Below are positions 8,191 through 15,652 of a stretch of DNA of 64,000 nt, piece after piece. Each line of letters starts with the position of its first letter. Within the stretch, counting starts at the first letter, position 1. The DNA is taken from contig CAKXYI010000002.1 of the NCBI GenBank assembly GCA_934899185.1, forward strand, positions 62,001 through 126,000, in the 5' to 3' direction. Both the position numbers and the translations under genes were made by a program. Source of the DNA: an uncultured Lachnospiraceae bacterium (GTDB taxonomy: Bacteria; Bacillota; Clostridia; Lachnospirales; Lachnospiraceae). The notes beneath the pieces were generated by a model that was not told the origin of the DNA, ran no database searches, and saw nothing but the letters and a program-made list of their open reading frames with translations.

Positions 8191-9261
8191 TGCTTTGCGG
8201 TAAGCACTAGGTGTCATGCCATAGTGTTCTTTGAAGACGCGGCTAAGATGAGAACTTACAGAGAAACCGCATAGTTCTGAAATGTATTCCAGAGAGAAAT
8301 CACTGTTTTCTAGATACTGGCAGACGATGGCAAGACGTATTTCTATAAGAACGGTATTAAATGTTTTTCCGGTAGCTTCTTTTACAATTTTGCAGACATA
8401 TTGCTTGGTGTAATGGACATATTCAGCTGTGGAATTCAAAGATGCAAATTGATAATTTTGTTTTAAATAATCGATGATTCTCTGATATTGGAGATCATTC
8501 TGACTTACCCGGATAGATGATTCTATCTGGGTATTTTCGTCTCTAAGCACATAGGTGAAAATAAGCGATAAACAGTTTTTCATAATATTATTTGCATATT
8601 TATTTTGATTGATATATTCAGCAAAGCAGTTAAGTGCTAAATCTTTAATGATTTCGTTGGCATTTGTTCGGATAATCAAATAGTTCATTTGATTATTTTC
8701 ATTGAGACTATCCATAAGAAATGTGGTTAGACGTTTGTCGTCATGAAAGATATCTGAGTACTGTGCCGTGACAAAACTGCGTTTTAGGTTAAAACATATA
8801 CAAATACTTTCAGGGACAGACGTAATCATATACTGAACATGAGGTGGTATGAAAATAAAGTCACCCTGAAATAAGGCAAACTGTGAATTTTTGATCGTAA
8901 CCTCCGCCTTGCCTTCAATGATATAGAATAAAGAGTAGTATTCGCAGGAGTGAGGTGCTCCGCCGGGAAAATTGAACTGTTTTGCCATAGCGTAATCGTA
9001 TCCGGGTAGAATATTGAGCTTTTCTGGAACAGTGCCAATATCCGTAATGTACTTTGGCAGATTGAGTTCTGGAGTAATAGCTATCGGAAAGTAAAATCGT
9101 GAAAGATTATGATTTCTAATGGCATAGCTGTTGAAGTATTCGATATAAGTATGATACTCTACGAAGTCTTTATTATTATCCGAATAGTCCAGAAATGCCA
9201 TCTCCAGATTACTTAAGTTTTGCAAAATATGATAAATCTGATCAGTACCTTTTATTTCCAT
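8176..9261 (-). CDS. AraC-family transcriptional regulator of the glycan locus
   Basis: 361 residues. A cupin-like N-terminal sensing half (HSCEYYSLFYIIEGKAEVTI, FQGDFIFIPPHVQYMI) and a C-terminal AraC double helix-turn-helix (YVHYTKQYVCKIVKEATGKT, ISELCGFSVSSHLSRVFKEH, YGMTPSAYRK). The start at 9261 is chosen because AGAGGAG sits seven bases upstream; an earlier ATG at 9330 has no site. It lies between the GH2 gene (convergent) and the GPH transporter (divergent) and probably activates both in response to a sugar. Confidence 0.9.
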   Translation of the reverse strand: MEIKGTDQIYHILQNLSNLEMAFLDYSDNNKDFVEYHTYIEYFNSYAIRNHNLSRFYFPIAITPELNLPKYITDIGTVPEKLNILPGYDYAMAKQFNFPGGAPHSCEYYSLFYIIEGKAEVTIKNSQFALFQGDFIFIPPHVQYMITSVPESICICFNLKRSFVTAQYSDIFHDDKRLTTFLMDSLNENNQMNYLIIRTNANEIIKDLALNCFAEYINQNKYANNIMKNCLSLIFTYVLRDENTQIESSIRVSQNDLQYQRIIDYLKQNYQFASLNSTAEYVHYTKQYVCKIVKEATGKTFNTVLIEIRLAIVCQYLENSDFSLEYISELCGFSVSSHLSRVFKEHYGMTPSAYRKAHNPH

Positions 9262-9385
9262 GGATAAACTCCTCTTTGAAAATGAAAACATTTGAAATGC
9301 TGAAAATACAGTAAAACATGACAATGGCATGTGGAAACTGTTAGTATAGAAATTATATTACGTTAATTTGAAAATTTCAATATGA

Positions 9386-9400
9386 GTTTCATCACAGATA
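9386..9400 (+). promoter_or_regulatory. Candidate operator, copy 2
   Basis: GTTTCATCACAGATA, exact repeat of 5431-5445, in the divergent spacer between the AraC regulator and the GPH transporter. The surrounding bases differ from copy 1, which argues for a retained site rather than a recent duplication. Confidence 0.4.
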
Positions 9401-9545
9401 AAAGTGGGAAGTTTTTTTTATGGGAGTGAAATATGTATGAATCGGTGAGATGTTATATTTTGAAATCAGAAGGTATGATTAAACTCGCAAAGGAAAAAGT
9501 TTTAAGGGCAATGCTATTAAAACGCTGAATTTAGGAGGAGAAAAT

Positions 9546-11033
9546 ATGGAGACAACGCAATTAAATATTGCAGATGAGAAATTTTCAAAAAAGAAGACAT
9601 TGGGATTTGCATTGTTAAGATTAGGAAATATCTTAGCGGGACTTATGATAGGAGAGGTTACGTATTTCGCTACCAATAGTCTTGGCATTGCAGCAGCAGC
9701 GATTTCGATTGGAGTGGCTATTAAGACAGCAATTGATGCGCTTACGGATCTTGTGATGGGAACAATCGTTGACTCTACACATACAAGATGGGGAAAGGCA
9801 AGGCCATGGATACTTGCGTCAATCCCGATGTGGATTACACTTATACTCGTTTTTCTGGCACCAAGAGCGTTGATGAGCGATATGGGGTTGGTAGTTTATA
9901 TTACGGTGTTTGCAACATTGCATAGTGCAATCTTTTCTACCATGACCAACATTGCATACGAAACAAATATTAAACGAAGTATCGTAAAAGAGGAAAACAG
10001 AATTAAGACACTCACGATTATAGGGGTTGTATTTGCTATTGGCTCACTTGGGCTTCAAGTGGCACTTCCGGCAATTATCGATGTATTCCACGGATCACAG
10101 CAGGGATTTGTAATTCTTGTTTTGATTGTGGGAGTATTTGGAATCGTAACATCTTTAATTTCGTTTATGATATGCAAAGAATATACAGAGGAAGAACTCG
10201 CTTCTTTTGGTGGATATGATGCGAAGGAAGCAATAGAGAAAGTGCCTATTGGAACCTTTTTAAAAAGTGTGCTTAAGAATAAATATCTTATGATGTACAC
10301 AGTAATTAATTTCTTATACATGCTTGTTATGATGAGTTCGTTTACAACGGGTCAGTATTATTTCCAGTATGTATATGGAGACTTGAGTGTGTTTTCTATC
10401 GTAATGGCTGTGTCTGTGGTAGAGATGCCGGTATTTTTCTTTATACCAAAGCTATGCAAGAAATTTGGTACTGCAAAAGTGATACAGATGTCCATTGTAT
10501 TTGCGATGATTGGGGTGGTACTTCGTCTAATTATGCCATCATTACTTCCGATACAGATGATAGGATACTTATTTGTGAGTCTCCCTAATATTCTGGTTGC
10601 ATGTGTTGGCTCACAGATAAATTATGAATGTATGGAATACGGACGGTATAAGACTGGTGTTATAGCAGAGGCAATGTATTCTTCATTTGTAAGTTTTGCA
10701 CAAAAGATGGCTACCTCATTGAGCTCAGTAATCATCGGACTTATTTTGTCACTGACAAGTTTTGATTATTTGACGAAGGGTGTTGTAGACAATGGTTTTG
10801 ATGATTGGGCAGAACTTGCAGCGCTTGGAGAAGCGGGATTTAATAAATATATTGAGGGTGGAGTGGACACTGTAAACTCTGCCATGGCGGGAATTAATTT
10901 TGCATTCAACTGGATGCCACTTATCTTTCTGGGAATATGTGTAATTTTATTTGCATTCTTTAACCTTGAAAAAGATTTAAAGAAACTTAGAGTAGAGAAT
11001 GGATTGAATGAGGATGGAAGTCAAAAGAGGTAA
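9546..11033 (+). CDS. GPH-family (MFS) glycoside:cation symporter
   Basis: 495-residue inner-membrane transporter with about 12 hydrophobic segments. The N-terminal half has the GPH signature (AIDALTDLVMGTIVDSTHTR, WGKARPWIL) typical of MelB/XynB-type symporters that import glycosides or oligosaccharides with Na+ or H+. The ribosome site TTTAGGAGGAG precedes ATG 9546. The gene sits between the AraC regulator and the alpha-L-rhamnosidase, so the cargo is probably a rhamnose- or galactose-containing glycoside. The substrate cannot be read from sequence. Confidence 0.9.
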   Translation: METTQLNIADEKFSKKKTLGFALLRLGNILAGLMIGEVTYFATNSLGIAAAAISIGVAIKTAIDALTDLVMGTIVDSTHTRWGKARPWILASIPMWITLILVFLAPRALMSDMGLVVYITVFATLHSAIFSTMTNIAYETNIKRSIVKEENRIKTLTIIGVVFAIGSLGLQVALPAIIDVFHGSQQGFVILVLIVGVFGIVTSLISFMICKEYTEEELASFGGYDAKEAIEKVPIGTFLKSVLKNKYLMMYTVINFLYMLVMMSSFTTGQYYFQYVYGDLSVFSIVMAVSVVEMPVFFFIPKLCKKFGTAKVIQMSIVFAMIGVVLRLIMPSLLPIQMIGYLFVSLPNILVACVGSQINYECMEYGRYKTGVIAEAMYSSFVSFAQKMATSLSSVIIGLILSLTSFDYLTKGVVDNGFDDWAELAALGEAGFNKYIEGGVDTVNSAMAGINFAFNWMPLIFLGICVILFAFFNLEKDLKKLRVENGLNEDGSQKR

Positions 11034-11069
11034 GAGTATAAAATTCGAGGATAAATAGGCACGAGAAAA

Positions 11070-11237
11070 GTGGATAATGACTTGATGAGTCGTGTATGTG
11101 CTGGCAGAGAAAACTTTATGAAGCAGGAATCATGGGCAACGAAAAAAGCAATGATTTTGAAGGATGCAGAGGCATTTAAGGTATACAGACAGGTATATGA
11201 GTTATTGACGAATGAACTTGGAATGGAGAATATATGA
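11070..11237 (+). CDS. Short ORF of unknown origin, overlapping the rhamnosidase start
   Basis: A 55-residue reading frame (GTG 11070, or ATG 11085 for 50 residues) ending in TGA that overlaps the ATG of the rhamnosidase gene as ATGA. The sequence (for example QESWATKKAMILKDAEAFKV) is helical and charged, matching no family I recognise. The tight junction suggests translational coupling, but the absence of a good ribosome site and the debris elsewhere in this locus make a 3' remnant of a lost gene equally likely. Confidence 0.35.
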   Translation: MDNDLMSRVCAGRENFMKQESWATKKAMILKDAEAFKVYRQVYELLTNELGMENI

Positions 11238-13795
11238 TTCAGGCAATAAATCTAAAAATCGCATATATGAAAAATCCGATAGGGATTGATGAAAAGAATC
11301 CAGTATTGACATGGAAATGTCGAGATGCGATAAAGCAAAGTGCATATGAGATTGAATACAATGTGCAAAGTTTTGGAGCGGAATGCAGAGAAACAAAGAT
11401 TATTAGAGCAAATACAGATATCATGGAGTTTCGATTTGAGGATAATTTTAAAAGTAGAGATATCGTAAGTTGTCGCATTCGCCTTACGAACGAGAATGGT
11501 ATCCAGGGGGAGTGGAGCGAGTACGCAACATTTGAAATGGGTTTACTGGAAAAATCTGATTGGAAAGCAACGTTTATCATGGGAGATTATGACCATGAGA
11601 AAAATCCGAAAATGAGATATCCAGTAGATTACTTTAGAAAGAAATTTACGCTTTCCGGTAAAGTAAAGCACGCTCGATTGTACATGACTGCATGTGGCTT
11701 ATATGAAACCTATCTGAATGGAGAGAAGGTTGGTGATCAGGTTTTTGCACCGGGGGCGACAGCTTTTCAGAAAAGGGCTCACTATCAGGTGTATGACGTG
11801 ACGGAAATGTTCTCACAAAAGACAAATTCTTGGACAATAGAACTTGCAGATGGGTTTTATGCAAGTAAGACAGGGGTATTTGGAAAGGCAAAGACTTATG
11901 GGCATGAACCAAAAGTAATGGGGCAGTTGGAAATTGTATATGAAGATGGCACTGTGGAAGATGTATGCACGGATGAAAAATTTGAATGGTCGAATGATGG
12001 CCCAATCAGATTAGCGGATATGAAAGATGGTGAAATTGTAGATTATTCATGTACGCCATCCTACAGTGGGAACGCAAGAACGACCCAATATGATGGAATA
12101 CTTTGTGCATCTAATAATGTTCCGGTAAGAGAGCAGGAGAGGTTTGCAAATCCGACAATCATAAAATGTCCGGATGGTCATACTGTTCTGGATTTTCATC
12201 AGAATATAGCTGGATATGTGGAAACGACATTATGTGGAGCAAATGGTAAAAAGTGCCAGATGGTATTTGGTGAGAAGTTGGATGAAAATGGAAACTTTAC
12301 TTATAAAAACATCTCTTGGGAAGGTGAGTATGATACGTGCCATTTTCAGACAGTAGACATAATCTGTGATAGTAATAAACATGTATATAAATCTAAATTT
12401 ACAGTAATGGGATTTAGATACGTATTGTTGCTTGAATGGCCGGAAGAGATAAAACCGGAAAACTTTACTGCAATTGCAGTATACAGTGATATGGATACTT
12501 CATTTGAATTTGCATCATCTGATAATATGCTCAATCAAATTGTAAAAAATACATTCTGGAGTGTAAAGGGAAATTTTCTTGATGTACCAACTGATTGCCC
12601 TACCAGAGAACGTGCCGGATGGACTGGAGACGCACAGTTATTTTTTAATACGGGAAATTATATGATGGATCAAAGAAGCTTTTTTCATAAATGGATTCAG
12701 GATGTAGTTGATTCACAGAAAGAAAATGGACTTATTTATAATATTAATCCATCAAACCCAAACAATCCTCAGATTTTGGAGTGGCTGTCTGTGGAAGGCG
12801 GTGCTGGATGGGGGGATGCTCTTATAATGATTCCATATTATTATTGGAAACGATATGGAGATGACTCTCTTATGAAAAAATTTTGGGAGCCAATGAAAAA
12901 GTGTTTTGAATTTTATAAGGGAAGAATGGGAAAGAGAAATCTTCTTTCATTGCTGTATCCACCAAGGACTAAATTTGACAAATATCTGTGTGCTTGTGGA
13001 AGAGATTTTGGCGAATGGACAGAACCAGAGGACTGCGCTCCGTCACAATATAAGATGATGATACCCATGGTGGAAGAGGCGACGGCATATCTTTCATATG
13101 ATGCAGCTCTTATGAGTGAGATGGCAATGTATATGAAAGAGAATGATCTTGCGGATGAATATAAAAAGATTGCAGAAAAAACAAAAGAATCCTACAACTA
13201 TTATTTTGTAAAAGATGGAAAGATTGAGACGAATAGAATGTGCAAGTTTGTACGTCCATGTGGATTAAAACTTGTTGATGATAAGGTTAGAAGCGTATTA
13301 CTCAGTAAAATCGTAAAATTAAATCGTGAGCGTGACTATAAGATTGGTACCGGATTTTTGACGACACCATTTGTATTTGAGTGCTTATCTGAGGCAGGTG
13401 AATCTGACGATGCGTATCGCATGCTTGTAAATCCGGAATTGGGATGGGTACAACAGATTAATAATGGAGCAACTACAGTTTGGGAGAATTGGACAGATGA
13501 TGCATCACTGAATCATTATTCTAAGGGAGCTTGTTGCCAATGGATATTTGATACTGTATGTGGTATAAAACTCAGTGAACAGAAAAATCATTTTATAATT
13601 AAACCGCATTTAGTGAGTGATCTAGATGAGATTGAAATGTCATATGATTCTGTTTATGGTAAAGTGGTGAGTGGTTGGAAGCGAGTGGATGGTTCTGTTA
13701 GATATCATATTGTTATTCCTGCGAATACTGAGGCAGAGGTTACCTTACCGGGTGAGGAGACAAGAGTTTTATGCGCTGGAAAATATGACTTGTAG
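11234..13795 (+). CDS. Alpha-L-rhamnosidase, family GH78
   Basis: 853 residues, cytoplasmic, no signal peptide. It hydrolyses terminal alpha-L-rhamnose by inversion. N-terminal beta-sandwich domains (YMTACGLYETYLNGEKVGDQ) precede the (alpha/alpha)6 barrel. DVPTDCPTRERAGWTGDAQ carries Asp454, Glu459 and Asp466, with the same 5- and 12-residue spacing as D567/E572/D579 of the characterised Bacillus RhaB; Glu751 in TTVWENW fits the proposed base. A C-terminal beta-sandwich completes the usual architecture and length. With the GPH transporter and GH2 enzyme it forms a small intracellular glycoside-degrading set. ATG overlaps the stop of the short upstream ORF. Confidence 0.92.
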   Translation: MIQAINLKIAYMKNPIGIDEKNPVLTWKCRDAIKQSAYEIEYNVQSFGAECRETKIIRANTDIMEFRFEDNFKSRDIVSCRIRLTNENGIQGEWSEYATFEMGLLEKSDWKATFIMGDYDHEKNPKMRYPVDYFRKKFTLSGKVKHARLYMTACGLYETYLNGEKVGDQVFAPGATAFQKRAHYQVYDVTEMFSQKTNSWTIELADGFYASKTGVFGKAKTYGHEPKVMGQLEIVYEDGTVEDVCTDEKFEWSNDGPIRLADMKDGEIVDYSCTPSYSGNARTTQYDGILCASNNVPVREQERFANPTIIKCPDGHTVLDFHQNIAGYVETTLCGANGKKCQMVFGEKLDENGNFTYKNISWEGEYDTCHFQTVDIICDSNKHVYKSKFTVMGFRYVLLLEWPEEIKPENFTAIAVYSDMDTSFEFASSDNMLNQIVKNTFWSVKGNFLDVPTDCPTRERAGWTGDAQLFFNTGNYMMDQRSFFHKWIQDVVDSQKENGLIYNINPSNPNNPQILEWLSVEGGAGWGDALIMIPYYYWKRYGDDSLMKKFWEPMKKCFEFYKGRMGKRNLLSLLYPPRTKFDKYLCACGRDFGEWTEPEDCAPSQYKMMIPMVEEATAYLSYDAALMSEMAMYMKENDLADEYKKIAEKTKESYNYYFVKDGKIETNRMCKFVRPCGLKLVDDKVRSVLLSKIVKLNRERDYKIGTGFLTTPFVFECLSEAGESDDAYRMLVNPELGWVQQINNGATTVWENWTDDASLNHYSKGACCQWIFDTVCGIKLSEQKNHFIIKPHLVSDLDEIEMSYDSVYGKVVSGWKRVDGSVRYHIVIPANTEAEVTLPGEETRVLCAGKYDL

Positions 13796-13939
13796 GAAGT
13801 AGGGAATTTATTCAACCACTTATTCTGTAATGGCTTGATCAAAAAGAAATACCAAAGCAACTGATAATACAAGTACAAGTAAAGGCACAATCAAAAACGT
13901 TCCAAATACCCACAACCATACATGATGATTTGATAGAAT

Positions 13940-13977
13940 GCTCCCACAGGCAGAAGCGCTTGTGGGGGCGTTTTTTT
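13940..13977 (+). terminator. Rho-independent terminator after rhamnosidase
   Basis: Nine-pair stem GCTCCCACA / TGTGGGGGC (13940-13948 with 13961-13969, one G-T pair), then G and seven T residues. It marks the end of the glycan locus. Confidence 0.85.
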
Positions 13978-14036
13978 GCCTGTGATGATGTCTGGTTTTT
14001 TATATCTGGGGAAGGTGCTGCTAATGCCAATACACA

Positions 14037-14065
14037 TTGAAACCCATGAGGTTTTATGGTAGAAT
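14037..14065 (+). promoter_or_regulatory. Sigma-A-type promoter for pyrE
   Basis: TTGAAA (14037-14042), 17-bp spacer, TAGAAT (14060-14065), about 105 bp before the pyrE start. Confidence 0.7.
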
Positions 14066-14177
14066 GGGAACGAAATTTGGAATCCTTCCTGCTCTACGGA
14101 GGGAAGGCAGTTTGATGTATAGTAATGTAATGACAATAACGGCGCAAGGCCGCATAAACAGGAGGTTTTAAGATACA

Positions 14178-14864
14178 ATGGAACAATACAAGAAGGAATT
14201 CATTGAGTTTATGGTAGAGAGTGATGTTTTAAAATTTGGCGATTTCACACTAAAGAGTGGTCGTAAATCTCCATTTTTTATGAATGCCGGTGCGTATGTT
14301 AGTGGCTCACAGCTGATGCGACTGGGTGAGTATTATGCCCGCGCAATCCACGATGCATATGGCGAGGATTTCGATGTCTTATTCGGACCGGCATACAAGG
14401 GTATTCCGCTGGCAGTTATCACGGCAGAAGCCTTTTATCGTTTATATGGAAAAGAAGTAAAATATTGTTCCAATCGTAAAGAAGCAAAAGATCATGGGGC
14501 AGATATGGGATCTCTTTTAGGGTACAAGATCAAAGATGGTGATCGGGTTGTCATGATCGAGGATGTGACCACTTCCGGAAAGTCTATGGAAGAGACTGTG
14601 CCGATCGTTCGCGCCCAGGGTGATGTCACGATCGTTGGTCTCATGGTAAGTCTGAATCGTCAGGAGATTGGACTTTCCGGCGATCATAGCAAGTCGGCCT
14701 TGGATGAAGTGGCAGAGACTTACGGCTTTGCGACCAATGCAATTGTTTCTATGTCAGAAGTGGTAGACCACTTATATAATCATGAGCATCAGGGTAAAAT
14801 AGTCATTGACGATTCTATGAAAGCGGCTATCGACGCATACTATGACCAGTATGGCGTTCGATAG
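14178..14864 (+). CDS. pyrE: Orotate phosphoribosyltransferase
   Basis: 228 residues. Converts orotate and PRPP to orotidine 5'-phosphate in pyrimidine synthesis. The PRPP-binding loop reads VVMIEDVTTSGKSM, with the flexible loop NRKEAKDHG upstream and FTLKSGRKSPFFMNAG at the start, all typical of the longer eukaryote-like PyrE branch. AGGAGG lies 12 bases before the ATG. No other pyr genes are adjacent. The next gene begins within or just after its 3' end, so they are probably cotranscribed. Confidence 0.95.
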   Translation: MEQYKKEFIEFMVESDVLKFGDFTLKSGRKSPFFMNAGAYVSGSQLMRLGEYYARAIHDAYGEDFDVLFGPAYKGIPLAVITAEAFYRLYGKEVKYCSNRKEAKDHGADMGSLLGYKIKDGDRVVMIEDVTTSGKSMEETVPIVRAQGDVTIVGLMVSLNRQEIGLSGDHSKSALDEVAETYGFATNAIVSMSEVVDHLYNHEHQGKIVIDDSMKAAIDAYYDQYGVR

Positions 14865-14877
14865 AGACGGTTATTTT

Positions 14878-15318
14878 ATGAACAAGACAAATAAGATCCG
14901 GTATGTGATCCCTTTTATCCTTTATATGGGACTATTGATATATTTTCTGTTTTTTGCTGAGGCATTTCGGGAAAATGCAGTGGACGAGTATCGTTACAAT
15001 CTGATTCCTTTTCGGGAGATCATGCGCTACATCCAATATCACAAGACAATCGGGACCGGGCGGGTATTTTTGAACCTGCTAGGCAATATCATAGGATTTG
15101 CTCCTTTTGGTTTTTTCCTGCCCTGTATCAGTAGACGACCGATTGATTTCTGGGCGGCAACACTTTTTTCCATGGAGTTTTCCATTATGGTAGAAGTGAT
15201 CCAGTTGTTTAGTCGCGTGGGCTGCTGCGATGTGGATGATGTGATCCTCAATACCTTGGGCGGCATGCTGGGCTTTCTTTGTTACCGGATCTGGAGGAAG
15301 TATAGACATGAATCGTAG
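14878..15318 (+). CDS. VanZ-like membrane protein
   Basis: 146 residues with about four membrane spans. It shows the VanZ-like family pattern: NLIPFREI, NLLGNIIGFAPFGFFLP, EVIQLF and the acidic DVDDVILNTLGGMLGF. Family members are linked to low-level teicoplanin resistance in one case; the general role is unknown. ATG 14878 (weak GAGACGG upstream) is favoured; ATG 14842 would overlap pyrE by 23 bases. The 3' end overlaps the next gene by 11 bases. Confidence 0.85.
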   Translation: MNKTNKIRYVIPFILYMGLLIYFLFFAEAFRENAVDEYRYNLIPFREIMRYIQYHKTIGTGRVFLNLLGNIIGFAPFGFFLPCISRRPIDFWAATLFSMEFSIMVEVIQLFSRVGCCDVDDVILNTLGGMLGFLCYRIWRKYRHES

Positions 15319-15634
15319 AAATAGAAGATACAGCGGGCAGAAGAAACCTTTGTCTACACCATCCATAGGCGCGGCACTGGGAGCGGCAGCATCGCTTTTG
15401 ATCCTGGTACTGGCGCTCTTTATTGCAGCAAATACAGATGGCAGCAGTGCCAATATCATTGGCGGCATCTCGGTGCTTGCCATGATTCTGGCGATCGCGA
15501 CCTGTGTGGCAGGAGCGCATATGGTGCGGAATGATAATTTTGAAAAAATATCCCGCATCCTGGGAGTGGTCGTTCCGGCGATAGCGACGGCATGCTGGGT
15601 GATTTTATATTGTATCGGTATTCTGACCGGATAA
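15308..15634 (+). CDS. Small three-span membrane protein, unknown function
   Basis: 108 residues: basic N-terminal tail (MNRRNRRYSGQKK) and three hydrophobic segments around residues 24-44, 52-72 and 86-106. It resembles short conserved Lachnospiraceae proteins (possibly the DUF6142 group; from memory, not checked). It overlaps the VanZ-like gene and is followed 18 bp later by the M29 aminopeptidase, so the three probably share a transcript. Confidence 0.75.
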   Translation: MNRRNRRYSGQKKPLSTPSIGAALGAAASLLILVLALFIAANTDGSSANIIGGISVLAMILAIATCVAGAHMVRNDNFEKISRILGVVVPAIATACWVILYCIGILTG

Positions 15635-15652
15635 AAGACAGGTGGGTAGAAA

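Larger units (their letters stand above)
13796..14177. other. Gap between rhamnosidase and pyrE
   Basis: Contains a terminator (13940-13977), a good sigma-A-type promoter for pyrE (14037-14065) and a leader of about 105 nt with one small hairpin (CCTTCC 14084-14089 with GGAAGG 14102-14107) lacking a T-run. Nothing recognisable in the first 140 bases. Confidence 0.6.

Noticed and set aside
14083-14108. Hairpin in the pyrE leader as attenuator or riboswitch
   Set aside because: Only six pairs, no following T-run, and no match to a riboswitch consensus I know.
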